Source: JAEMQF01 sp963850525
Lineage (GTDB): Bacteria > Pseudomonadota > Gammaproteobacteria > Burkholderiales > Burkholderiaceae_C
Reading direction: 5' to 3'
Length of the DNA stretch: 64,000 nt
Assembly (NCBI GenBank): GCA_963850525.1
Contig: CAWKLQ010000008.1
Span: 248,001-312,000 of the forward strand
The notes under the pieces are model-generated. The model did not search any database, was not told where the DNA came from, and saw nothing but the letters and a program-made list of their open reading frames with translations. Position numbers and translations under genes: made by a program. Positions 30,797 through 39,450 of the stretch are shown here, one piece after another. The first letter of the stretch is position 1, and every line of letters begins with the position of its first letter.

Positions 30797-32718
30797 GATG
30801 GAATGCCCTTGGATTGCAATGCGTCGCGCACGACGCGGCAGATGCTGGCGGGCTTGATCGGCTGGCCGCGCGCTTCGCTCCAGCAGTCGATGTCGACGAG
30901 GAATCGCGAGCGCAGCATCATCGCCAGCGCCGAATAGCGGCGGTTGTCTGCGTCGATCAATTCGTCTTCCCGCTTGTCCGACCAGTTGCCCTCGATCGTC
31001 ATCACATGCTTGAAGCGCTTCAGGATCTCGCGGATTCCCGAGGGCATGGGCTGCAGGAAGCGCAGGTGCATCGACGACACCGCGAGGCCCTCGGCACGCA
31101 ATCGCGTGACCGCCTCTTCGATCGCGCCCATCGTGCTGCCCCAGCCGATCAGCAGCATGTCGCCGCTCGTGCCGGCCGCGCCGCCGAACACCGTGGGAGG
31201 CTTCAGCGTCTTTTGCAACGCCGCGAGTTTCAGGCTGCGCGCACGCAAGCCTTCTTCGTTGGTCGCTGGGTCATACGCGACGCGGCTCGAACGGTCGTGC
31301 GCCAGGCCGGTCAGGGTGTGCATGCCGCCCGGTTGGCCAGGCTGGAAGCGCCTTGACAGGCCGGTGACGCCGTCCCAGTCGTACGGCTTCGCGCCTGCCG
31401 GCACGGGCGTCTGATCGACCGGCGGCGCGAGCCAGTCTTCGCTGAACTGCGGGCGCGGGAACGGCTGCTGCGCGGTGGCCAGGTTCGCGTCGGACAGCAC
31501 GACCACGACCATGCCGAAGGTCTCGGCGATCTTGCGCGCCGTGATCATCGAATAGAAGCAGTCCTCGATGCTGCACGGCGCCATCACGACCTTGGGTGCG
31601 TCGCCGTGGCTGCCGAACACGGCGGCCAGCAAATCGCCCTGTTCGCCCTTCGTCGGCTGGCCGGTGCTCGGGCCGCCACGCTGCACGTTGACGACGACGA
31701 GCGGGATTTCCGCCATCACCGCCAGGCCGATCGCCTCCTGCTTCAGCGAGTAGCCGGGGCCGGACGTGATCGTCACCGCGCACTTGCCGGCGTAGGACGC
31801 GCCGATCGCAAACGTGCACGCGGCGATTTCGTCTTCGGCCTGGTGCACGAGGCCGCCGACGCTCTCGAACACCTCGCTCAGGTAGTGCGACGCCGACGTT
31901 GCCGGCGTGATCGGGTACATCGCGCAGATGTCCATTCCCGAGGCGATGACGCCCAGCGCGATCGCTGTGTTGCCGTTGACGACGATCTGCGGCTCCTTCG
32001 AGCGCTCTGCCGGGATGCGGTACTTGATGTCGAGGTTCGCCTCGGCCCACGCCGCGCCGGCGTCGTACAACGCCACGTTGCTGCGGATGACTTGTCCGTC
32101 CTTCTTGCCGAAGATGCGCGCGATTTGCTCGCGCGCCAGCGTCGCGTCCAGGCTGTAAAGATTGCACAGGATGCCGAGCACGAACATGTTCTTGCCCTTG
32201 CGCGGGTCGCTCACGAGTTCCTTGCAGCGTTCCTCGAGCGCGATCTCGTGGACCTTGAAACCGCCCTGTCGCAGCGTTTTCACCGTCTCGACATACGACG
32301 CAACCACCGCCGCGTCGCGATGGGTACGCCACATGCTCTCGAGCAGGATCGTCGCGCCGGGTTTCAGCTCGCCTGCCTGGACGCGCCCGATCAACACCTG
32401 TTCGTTGAATGCCACCACCAGGTCGGTCTGGTCGCCACCGTTGCTGACGGGCTGCGAACCGATGCGGATGCGGATGCCGCTCGCGCCCGCGACGCTGCGC
32501 GCGGGGGGCTGGATCTCGGCCGGAATGATTTCCGTCGTCCAGATGCCGTTGCCCATGCGCGCGGCGATCGCCGCCAGCGACTGGCCGCAGCGCTGCGCGC
32601 CTTCGCCCGAATCGCTGATGACCTCGACGATGTGCTCGGCAATATGTGCCGCGGGCCGCGCTGTGCCGGCCACGGGGTGTTCGAGTTCTTCGACGTCAAC
32701 GGTTGCAACGTTCAGCAT
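30793..32718 (-). CDS. korA: 2-oxoacid (2-oxoglutarate-type):ferredoxin oxidoreductase alpha subunit
   Basis: A 641-residue subunit fusing the gamma domain (residues about 30-215, LVVAFNEQVLIGRVQAGELKPG) to the alpha pyrimidine-binding domain (NGNTAIALGVIASGMDICAMYPITPATSASH...AEDEIAACTFAIGASYAGKCAVTITSGPG). This gamma-alpha order is typical of aerobic-type KorA. The ATG at 32718 has GGAG 7 nt upstream. It pairs with korB by ATGA overlap. The 403-nt gap to nfnB upstream is filled by a composite repeat, so the two halves of the operon may have separate promoters. Confidence 0.86.
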   Translation of the reverse strand: MLNVATVDVEELEHPVAGTARPAAHIAEHIVEVISDSGEGAQRCGQSLAAIAARMGNGIWTTEIIPAEIQPPARSVAGASGIRIRIGSQPVSNGGDQTDLVVAFNEQVLIGRVQAGELKPGATILLESMWRTHRDAAVVASYVETVKTLRQGGFKVHEIALEERCKELVSDPRKGKNMFVLGILCNLYSLDATLAREQIARIFGKKDGQVIRSNVALYDAGAAWAEANLDIKYRIPAERSKEPQIVVNGNTAIALGVIASGMDICAMYPITPATSASHYLSEVFESVGGLVHQAEDEIAACTFAIGASYAGKCAVTITSGPGYSLKQEAIGLAVMAEIPLVVVNVQRGGPSTGQPTKGEQGDLLAAVFGSHGDAPKVVMAPCSIEDCFYSMITARKIAETFGMVVVVLSDANLATAQQPFPRPQFSEDWLAPPVDQTPVPAGAKPYDWDGVTGLSRRFQPGQPGGMHTLTGLAHDRSSRVAYDPATNEEGLRARSLKLAALQKTLKPPTVFGGAAGTSGDMLLIGWGSTMGAIEEAVTRLRAEGLAVSSMHLRFLQPMPSGIREILKRFKHVMTIEGNWSDKREDELIDADNRRYSALAMMLRSRFLVDIDCWSEARGQPIKPASICRVVRDALQSKGIPS

Positions 32719-32784
32719 GTCAATGCTCCATTGCGCGGCGCGCCAGTCGCGACGCATGAAACGAGGCCGCACAGGGAAAGGGCG

Positions 32785-33052
32785 CCTTTCGGCCCGGTGC
32801 TGCCGTTCGATGTGGCCTCGAGGCTTGCCCGACAACCCTCGTCATCCCGGCGAAAGCCGGGATCCACCGGTTGCACGCAATAAACGTTTCGCTGGACGCG
32901 CGACTTCCACGGGTGGATCCCGGCTTTCGCCGGGATGACGAATGTCTTGCGTCCTGCCTTTCGCTATGCACCTTGCCATGCTGAGCTTTGATCGGTGGCA
33001 CGCGTGAGCGCACCCAAAGCGGACGTTCAAACGTCAGCAACGGGCCGAAAGC
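32785..33052. repeat. TIR-bounded composite REP element (near-complete copy 1)
   Basis: Terminal inverted repeats (CTTTCGGCCCGGTGCTG-like at left, CAGCAACGGGCCGAAAG at right) enclose a REP palindrome (32841-32939: GTCATCCCGGCGAAAGCCGG ... CCGGGATGAC). A spacer with TTGCGTCCTGCC and CCATGCTGAGCTTTG follows. The whole 268-bp unit is closely similar to 60445-60710. It carries no gene and looks like a non-autonomous element. It occupies the 403-nt gap between nfnB and korA. Confidence 0.8.
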
Positions 33053-33121
33053 CGCCCTACGCCCCTCACCCAATGCAGAGTGTTTCATCGTTGTCAACAT
33101 GGCGGTGCGCTGGCAGTGGAG

Positions 33122-34627
33122 TCACGCAAGGTGAACGCGAGCGAAGCAACGTTCGCGGCGGTCGATTCCGAACAGCCGACTCGCCGCCTCAAAGGTCTCG
33201 GGCTCATAGACGCTTTCGCTGTCGCGCAGGCCGAGGTAGGCCTTCATCGAGCGCGCGGCCTTGCGGCCTGCGCCCATCGCTTCGATCACGGTCGCGGCAC
33301 CGGTGACGATGTCGCCGCCGGCATACACGCCGGCGATCGAGGTGGCCAGGTTGGTGTCGGTGGCGATGTAGCCGCGCGCATCGAGCGTCAAGCCCGAGGT
33401 CTGGCCAATGATCGGATTTGCGTTCGTGCCGATCGCGAACACGACCATGTCGCACTCGAGCTCGAAGGCGCTGCCCGGCACCGGCATCGGGCGGCGCCGG
33501 CCCGACGCGTCGGCCTGCCCGAGTTCCATGCGCTCGCAGCGCATCGCGCGCACGTTGTTGGCGGCGTCGGCGAGCAGCTCGGTCGGACTCGTCAACCAGT
33601 GGAATTCGACGCCCTCCTGCTGCGCATGGTGCAACTCCTCGGCACGCGCCGGCGCCTCGACCGCGGTGCGCCGGTACACGCACACCACCTTTTCCGCGCC
33701 CAGGCGCAGGCAGACGCGCAGCGCGTCCATCGCGGTGTTGCCCGCGCCGATCACGGCGACGCGCCGGCCCGGCTGCAACGGCGTGTCGAAAGCCGGGAAC
33801 TCGCGCGCGTGCATCAGGTTGCAGCGCGTCAGCAACTCGTTGGCCGAGAGCACGCCGCCGAGCGACTCGCCGGGAATTCCCATGAAGCTCGGATAGCCCG
33901 CGCCGGTGCCGACGAAGACGGAGTCGAAACCCATCTCGCTGAGCATCTGCTCGATCGTGAACAGGCGCCCGACGAGGGTGTTGCACTCGAACTTGATCCC
34001 GAGCCGCCTGAGCTTGTCGATCTCGACGTCGACCACCGCGTTGGGCAGGCGGAAATCCGGGATGCCGTACTTGAGCACGCCGCCGGGTTCCTGGAAGGCC
34101 TCGTACACCGTGACGTCGCACCCGGCCTTGGCCATGTCCGCAGCGCACGCCATGCCGGCCGGGCCCGAACCGACGATGCCGACCTTGAAGCGGTTGCGCT
34201 CGATGTACGGCACGTTCGCCCAGCCTTGCGCGATCGCCATATCGCCGACAAAGCGCTCGAGCCTGCCGATCGCCACCGGCTCGAGCGTATCGCCGACGGT
34301 GCACACGCCTTCGCATTGGTTTTCCTGCGGGCAGACGCGGCCGCACACCGACGGCAACAGGTTCGTGTCGGTGATCGCGTCGTAGGCGCCGTGGAAGTTC
34401 TTCGCCTCGATCTTCATGATGAAGCCGGGAATGTCGATGCCCACCGGGCAGCCGCGCACACAAGGCTGGTCGGCGCAGTCCAGGCAGCGCTGCGCCTCGT
34501 TCAGTGCGTCCTCGACCCGGTAACCGCAGGCCACCTCTTCAAAGTTCTTGACGCGCACCTCGGCCGCCTGTTCAGGCATCGGCGTGCGCGCCTGCGGGAT
34601 CGTGCGTATCGTTTTCTTCTTGGCCAT
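33122..34627 (-). CDS. NfnB/GltD-like ferredoxin:NADP+ oxidoreductase, large subunit
   Basis: A 501-residue flavoprotein of the glutamate-synthase small-subunit family. N-terminal cysteine sets (RCLDCADQPCVRGCPVGIDIP and CGRVCPQENQCEGVC) bind two [4Fe-4S] clusters. GIVGSGPAGMACA binds FAD and VAVIGAGNTAMDALR binds NAD(P)H. With the adjacent NfnA-like subunit this forms an NfnAB/SudAB-type complex that couples NAD(P)H and ferredoxin. No GltB gene is nearby, so glutamate synthase is unlikely. It follows the small subunit by 7 nt and precedes korAB, which would supply or use its ferredoxin. Confidence 0.8.
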   Translation of the reverse strand: MAKKKTIRTIPQARTPMPEQAAEVRVKNFEEVACGYRVEDALNEAQRCLDCADQPCVRGCPVGIDIPGFIMKIEAKNFHGAYDAITDTNLLPSVCGRVCPQENQCEGVCTVGDTLEPVAIGRLERFVGDMAIAQGWANVPYIERNRFKVGIVGSGPAGMACAADMAKAGCDVTVYEAFQEPGGVLKYGIPDFRLPNAVVDVEIDKLRRLGIKFECNTLVGRLFTIEQMLSEMGFDSVFVGTGAGYPSFMGIPGESLGGVLSANELLTRCNLMHAREFPAFDTPLQPGRRVAVIGAGNTAMDALRVCLRLGAEKVVCVYRRTAVEAPARAEELHHAQQEGVEFHWLTSPTELLADAANNVRAMRCERMELGQADASGRRRPMPVPGSAFELECDMVVFAIGTNANPIIGQTSGLTLDARGYIATDTNLATSIAGVYAGGDIVTGAATVIEAMGAGRKAARSMKAYLGLRDSESVYEPETFEAASRLFGIDRRERCFARVHLA

Positions 34628-34634
34628 CGCAGGT

Positions 34635-35492
34635 TCAAGGCTCAGTGGCGCGGACCCGGCAGCTCGTCTGCCAGCCCTCCAGCGCGGCCTTCTCGGAGGG
34701 TTTGTAGCGGCCCAGGCGCGCCATGAGATCGTCGAAATCGACCTGGTGGCCGTCGAAGTCGGGGCCGTCGACGCACGCGAACTTGACCTTTTCGCCGATC
34801 TTCACGCGGCAGCCGCCGCACATGCCCGTGCCGTCCACCATCACCGGATTCAGGCTGACGATTGTCTTGATGGCGTGCGCGCGGGTCGCCTGCGCGCAGC
34901 CCTTCATCATGATCGGCGGGCCGATCGCGATCACTTCGTCGATGTCGGCGTGCTTCTCGATCGCCTGGCGGATGCCCTCGGTGACCAGGCCCTTGATGCC
35001 GGCCGAGCCGTCGTCGGTGCAGACGATCAGCTCGTCGCAGCACTCGCGAAATTTGTCTTCCCAGAACATCAGCGCGCGGTTCCGAAAACCCAGCACGCCG
35101 ATGACGTAGGCGCCGCTCTGTTTGTACGCGCGCGCCTGCGGAAAGATCGGCGCCACGCCCAGGCCGCCACCGACGCAGATCACTTTCTTGGCGCGGCCGA
35201 TGTCACTGGGAATGCCCATCGGCCCGACGAGCGCGTGCAGCCGGGTGCCGGCGCGGCAGGTCTGCTGCATCTCGCGCGTCGTCTTGCCCACCGCCTGGAT
35301 GACGAGCGTGATCGTTCCCTTGCTGCGGTCGAAATCGGCGATCGTGAGTGGAATGCGTTCGCCGTGTTCGTGCGCCATCACGATCACGAACTGCCCGGGC
35401 CGCGCCGCCTTGGCCATCTGCGGGTGGCGAATTTCGAGCAGGTAGGTGACGTCGGAGAAATCCGCGCGCGTGACGATCTCGTAGTCGGACAT
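34635..35492 (-). CDS. NfnA/SudB-like ferredoxin:NADP+ oxidoreductase, small subunit
   Basis: A 285-residue FNR-superfamily reductase subunit. RPGQFVIVMAHEHGERIPLTIAD binds FAD, CVGGGLGVAPIFPQARA binds the pyridine nucleotide, and the C-terminal GMCGGCRV...KFACVDGPDFDG provides the cysteines of a [2Fe-2S] cluster as in NfnA. Length matches the family. First gene of the nfn-kor operon. It is divergent from the orphan at 35652, with a 159-nt intergenic region that contains the operon promoter; I could not single out its -35/-10. Confidence 0.8.
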   Translation of the reverse strand: MSDYEIVTRADFSDVTYLLEIRHPQMAKAARPGQFVIVMAHEHGERIPLTIADFDRSKGTITLVIQAVGKTTREMQQTCRAGTRLHALVGPMGIPSDIGRAKKVICVGGGLGVAPIFPQARAYKQSGAYVIGVLGFRNRALMFWEDKFRECCDELIVCTDDGSAGIKGLVTEGIRQAIEKHADIDEVIAIGPPIMMKGCAQATRAHAIKTIVSLNPVMVDGTGMCGGCRVKIGEKVKFACVDGPDFDGHQVDFDDLMARLGRYKPSEKAALEGWQTSCRVRATEP

Positions 35493-35651
35493 GGCAACTC
35501 GTGCAACGCGTCGAACTGCGCTGCGGGCGCTCCTCTTGCGGTGTTCACAGCGTAACGAGGCGCGGCTGGACGGCCTTGACGCAGATCATTGCGCGAGCGC
35601 GTGGACGCCCTCACCCACAGCTTGTTCCGCTTGCCATAGCATTGCGCCGCG

Positions 35652-37346
35652 ATGTCATCGACTCCCCTCGCCAAACTCGAACGCTTGCGCCTTGACTTCG
35701 GGCCCGGGGCGGCGAGCATCAAACGCGGATTGCTGACGCAGCTCGCGCGCACGCGCCTGGGCAGTGCGCGCGCCGTGCGCCGCCTGCACGAAGCGCTGTG
35801 CTTCATCCGGGCCTACCCCGACAACGCCGAGTTGCTGGAGCAGGCGCGTCACATGCTCGACGGATTCGCCAGGCGCGCCGACCTGCGCGCACACCGCACG
35901 GTGCTGGCCGACAGCGGCATCGCCGGCACGACGATCCATTACCGCTTCTTCGCAGGTCAGGCGTTGTGGCTCGCGACGCGATGGGCGGACCAGCTGCGCC
36001 TGGACCGGGACGACACGCAGGCCGAGGCGCGCATTGCGCGCGCGTTGCCGCCGTTGTTGACGCCCGCCGAGACGAAGGCCTTGACCGAGCTGAAGTTGCC
36101 GGGCTATGCGGCGCTGGACAGGCTGCGTGGTGCCGATGAAACCGACGCGGTGTTCCTGCTGCGGCGCATCGCGGCGATGCCCGGCAGCACGTACACGCGC
36201 GAGGTCTGTTCCGACAGCATCGATGCGAGCTTCGTGCTCGCCGCCGGGCCCGACACGCCGTCGCGCGGCAGTGCCCACTTCGCGCGCGCGCCGGTGGTGT
36301 TTCGCTGCGCACCGCCGCCGCGCGCCCGCCCCGAGCTGCGCGCCGAGCTGGCGCGCGCGCCGCGTTCGGTGCGCCGCATGGCGCCGCGCGACGCAACGCT
36401 GGTGATCGAACTCGCGCGCGGCGCGATGGTCACGCGCTCGCGCTCGCTCGAGGCCTTCTCGTTCGCGGATGCGCGCGACGCGTGGTTTGTCGACGACGGC
36501 GACGGCCTGGCGTTCGCGCTGATCGGCGTGCTGCCGCAGCGGCGCCACACGATCGCGTCGTTCTACGGCGGCCTGACGTTGCGCAACGGCGTGCCCATCG
36601 GCTACACCCAGGCCGACCTGGTGGGCCGCGGCGCGGCGCTGTCGTTCAACGCGTTCGAGACGTTTCGCGGCACCGAAGCCGCGTTCACGTTCGCGCGCTG
36701 GCTGGCGGCGCTGCGCCACGTGTTCGGCAGCACGTCGTTCAGCATCGAGCCTTACCAGCTCGGCAAAGACAACGACGAAGCCCTCGACTCCGGCGCCTGG
36801 TGGTTCTACGCCAAGCTCGGCTTCGCCCCGCGCGATGCAGCCACGCGCCGGATCGTGCACGCCGAGACCGTGCGCGTGCAGCGCAGGCCCACCCATCGCA
36901 GCAGTGTCAGCACGCTGCGCCGCCTGGCGCTGCAGCACCTGTTCTTCGACCTCGATCCGGCCCAGCCGCACGCCCACATTGCGCTGCATGAGTTGGGCTT
37001 GCGTGCGGGTGCGGCCCTGGCGGCGCGCGCCGGCTCGGACCGCGAGCGCTCCGTCAACGAAGCCAGCGCCGAGTTGCTGCGCCACTGTGGTCTCACCACG
37101 CTGCGTGGCTTTTCGCCGGGCCAGCGCGAGGCCTGGCGCCGCTTCGCGACTGTCCTTGCGCTGCTCGATCTGCGCTCCTGGCCGAAGTCCGCGCGCCGTG
37201 CGCTGGTCGAGCTGGTCCGCGCCAAGGGCGGGCGCAGCGAACGCGACTACGTGGAGCGTTACCTTGCACACCCTTGGCTTGACGCTGCGCTGCTGCGTGC
37301 AGCGGCTGAGCCCGCGCGTGGCAAGGAGCCTCGCGCGGCGCCGTAG
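35652..37346 (+). CDS. Uncharacterised protein with GNAT-like C-terminal region
   Basis: A 564-residue protein of unknown function. The N-terminal half is helical, with many Arg and Ala. Around residues 300-400 a segment has the feel of a GNAT fold: GVPIGYTQADLVG, then FETFRGTEAAFTFARWLAALRHVF, then SFSIEPYQLGKDNDEALDSGAWWFYAKLGF. The acetyl-CoA P-loop (Q/RxxGxG/A) is not evident, so catalysis is uncertain. No signal peptide or membrane span. It stands alone, divergent from nfnA and well before the GntR gene. Confidence 0.5.
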   Translation: MSSTPLAKLERLRLDFGPGAASIKRGLLTQLARTRLGSARAVRRLHEALCFIRAYPDNAELLEQARHMLDGFARRADLRAHRTVLADSGIAGTTIHYRFFAGQALWLATRWADQLRLDRDDTQAEARIARALPPLLTPAETKALTELKLPGYAALDRLRGADETDAVFLLRRIAAMPGSTYTREVCSDSIDASFVLAAGPDTPSRGSAHFARAPVVFRCAPPPRARPELRAELARAPRSVRRMAPRDATLVIELARGAMVTRSRSLEAFSFADARDAWFVDDGDGLAFALIGVLPQRRHTIASFYGGLTLRNGVPIGYTQADLVGRGAALSFNAFETFRGTEAAFTFARWLAALRHVFGSTSFSIEPYQLGKDNDEALDSGAWWFYAKLGFAPRDAATRRIVHAETVRVQRRPTHRSSVSTLRRLALQHLFFDLDPAQPHAHIALHELGLRAGAALAARAGSDRERSVNEASAELLRHCGLTTLRGFSPGQREAWRRFATVLALLDLRSWPKSARRALVELVRAKGGRSERDYVERYLAHPWLDAALLRAAAEPARGKEPRAAP

Positions 37347-37418
37347 TGCCAGGCCGCTGGCGTCGTCAAGCGCGCCAGCTCCGCCGCGTGCCGCACCGAC
37401 CTGCTGAGGACGCGCGTC

Positions 37419-37433
37419 TTTGATCTGGCGCAA
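37419..37433. promoter_or_regulatory. FNR/ANR-type site upstream of GntR-led operon
   Basis: TTTGATCTGGCGCAA contains TTGAT-N4-CGCAA, a good left half and a 3/5 right half of the FNR consensus. It is identical over 15 bases to the site at 62278-62293, and both are preceded by GCGCGTC. It lies about 100 nt before the GTG of the regulator gene. Confidence 0.55.
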
Positions 37434-37533
37434 CCGGCGCGCACCGCGTCGCGCTGCCGCCCTGCCCACCCGGGCCGAATGTATGCAGTATCCACACGAG
37501 GGCTGACCGCGGCGTCGGCCGAGGAGACGCGCA

Positions 37534-38241
37534 GTGCCGGACCGACCTCTCGAGCTCGTCGAACGAGCACCGGCGCTGGGCGATCAGGTTTACAACGTGC
37601 TGCGCGCGCAGTTGCGCAGCGGTGCCGTCGGCGCCGGCCAGGCCTTGCAGGAAGTGCAACTGGCCGGGCAGCTCGGCGTGTCGCGCACTCCCGTGCGCGA
37701 GGCGATGGCGCGACTCGCCGGCGAAGGGCTGCTGGCGAATCACCGGCGCAGCTTCACCGTTCCCGCGCTGACGCTGCAAGACGTCGACGACATCTACGAA
37801 TTGCGCGGCCTCGTCGAACCCGAGGCGTTGCGGCGCATCGCGCCGCTGTTTGCCGATGCGGCCACACGCGCGCCACTCCAGGCCGCGCTCGCCGACGCGC
37901 AGGCAGCGTATCGCGCCGCTGATGCCGACGCATTCCGCGCCGCCAACGTGGGCTTCCGGGCGGCGTGGCTCGCGCTCGTCCCGAACGCCCGGCTTGTGCG
38001 CGTCGTCGAGTTGTATGCCGATCATTTGCAGCACATCCGCGCACTGACGCTCGGCGATCCGCGCGTGCGCACGCTCGTGCTGCGCGGCATGGAACGCATC
38101 GCCGCGGCGCTCGCGGCAGGCGACGGCGACGCCGCCGCCGCGGCAATGCACGAGCATCTGCTGCAGGCGCGGCGCGTGTTCATCGCAGCCACCGGCCTGG
38201 GCGGCGCGCCTGGCGCCGGCAAACGGCGCACCCGGCCATGA
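37534..38241 (+). CDS. GntR-family regulator, FCD (FadR-like) subgroup
   Basis: A 235-residue transcription factor. The winged helix (residues about 15-75) includes LQEVQLAGQLGVSRTPVREAMARLAGEGLL, the GntR signature. The all-helical FCD effector domain (about 85-215) includes VDDIYELRGLVEPEALRRI and later histidines that usually bind a metal and a carboxylate ligand. AGGAGA 6 nt before the GTG at 37534 supports the start. It overlaps the thiolase gene as ATGA, so it is the first gene of the catabolic operon and likely its own repressor, relieved by a pathway acid. Confidence 0.85.
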   Translation: MPDRPLELVERAPALGDQVYNVLRAQLRSGAVGAGQALQEVQLAGQLGVSRTPVREAMARLAGEGLLANHRRSFTVPALTLQDVDDIYELRGLVEPEALRRIAPLFADAATRAPLQAALADAQAAYRAADADAFRAANVGFRAAWLALVPNARLVRVVELYADHLQHIRALTLGDPRVRTLVLRGMERIAAALAAGDGDAAAAAMHEHLLQARRVFIAATGLGGAPGAGKRRTRP

Positions 38242-39449
38242 TCTACAAAGCGCAAATCCCCTACGGCGCGTACTGGAGCACGCCGTTCGCGCGCTGGCAG
38301 GGCAGCTTCGCGCACCTGCACAGCGTCGAGTTCGCGGCGCACGTGGCGCGCCTTGAGTTGGCGCGGCGCGGCATTGACCCGGAGCGCTTCGACTACGGCG
38401 TGCTCGGCATCTCGGTGCCGCAAGCGCATTCGTTTTACGGCCTGCCCTGGCTCATGGGCCTGATCGGCGCGGCGCATTGCGGCGGGCCGACGCTGATGCA
38501 GGCCTGCGCCACCGGCGTGCGCACGCTGCTCGCCGCGGTGCAGGAAATCGAGTGCGGCCTGGCGACGCAGGCGCTCGTCATCAACTGCGACCGCACGTCG
38601 AACGGCCCGCACTTGTATTACCCGAACCCGCGCGGCCCGGGCGGTACCGGCGTCGCCGAAGACTGGGTGATGGACAACTTCGGCTGCGACCCGCTGGGTC
38701 CGCATTCGATGCTCGCGACCGCGGAAAACGTCGCCACGCGCCACGGCATCGGCACGGCCGAGCAACACGAGGTGGTGTTGCACCGGGAGGCGCAGTACGC
38801 CAAGGCACTCGCCGACAACGCAGCCTTCCTGAAACGCTTCATGACGCTGCCCTTCGAAGTGCCCGCTCCGGGCTACAAGAAGACGCTGGCTGTGCTCGAA
38901 GGCGACGAGGGCGTTTCGCGATCCACGCCGGAGCGACTGGCGGCGCTCAAACCCGTCACGCCCGGGGGCAGCGTCACCTACGGCGGACAGACGCATCCGG
39001 CCGACGGCAACGCAGGCCTCGTCGTCACGACGGCGGAGCTGGCGCGCGAATGGTCAAGCGATCCGAAGATCGCGGTGCGGCTGCGCGGCTTCGGCATGGC
39101 GCGTGCCGAGCTCGCGCACATGCCCGAGGCGACCTTGCCCGCGGCACAGCTCGCGCTCGCCCGGGCCGGGCGCGGCATCGGGCAAATGGCGGCCGTGAAG
39201 ACGCACAACCCGTTCGCCGTGAATGACCTGTTCTTCGCACGCGCAAACGGCATCGACTGGCGCAGCATGAACAACTACGGCAGCTCGCTCGTCTGGGGGC
39301 ACCCGCAGGCGCCGATGGGCACACGCGCCATCATCGAATTGATCGAAGAGCTCGTGCTGCGCGGCGGCGGCTGCGGCCTGTTCACAGGCTGTGCCGCCGG
39401 CGACACCGCGATGGCGGTGGTGCTCGAAGTCGGCGACGCCGGGGCTTGA
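38238..39449 (+). CDS. Thiolase-family protein
   Basis: A 403-residue thiolase-fold protein. It has the nucleophilic Cys in LMQACATGV, a His in the SSLVWGHPQAPMGTR region, and a second Cys in LFTGCAAGDTAMAVVLE. All three catalytic positions are therefore filled, although the motifs diverge from acetyl-CoA acetyltransferases. It would cleave a 3-oxoacyl-CoA with CoA. Next to a CoA ligase and hydantoinase-type carboxylase genes it fits thiolysis of a 3-oxoacyl-CoA formed by carboxylation of a ketone. Start overlaps the GntR stop (ATGA). Confidence 0.8.
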   Translation: MIYKAQIPYGAYWSTPFARWQGSFAHLHSVEFAAHVARLELARRGIDPERFDYGVLGISVPQAHSFYGLPWLMGLIGAAHCGGPTLMQACATGVRTLLAAVQEIECGLATQALVINCDRTSNGPHLYYPNPRGPGGTGVAEDWVMDNFGCDPLGPHSMLATAENVATRHGIGTAEQHEVVLHREAQYAKALADNAAFLKRFMTLPFEVPAPGYKKTLAVLEGDEGVSRSTPERLAALKPVTPGGSVTYGGQTHPADGNAGLVVTTAELAREWSSDPKIAVRLRGFGMARAELAHMPEATLPAAQLALARAGRGIGQMAAVKTHNPFAVNDLFFARANGIDWRSMNNYGSSLVWGHPQAPMGTRAIIELIEELVLRGGGCGLFTGCAAGDTAMAVVLEVGDAGA

Positions 39450-39450
39450 C

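Noticed and set aside
33122..34627. Glutamate synthase small subunit (gltD)
   Set aside because: There is no gltB nearby. The adjacent FNR-type [2Fe-2S] subunit and korAB point to an NfnAB/SudAB-type complex instead.
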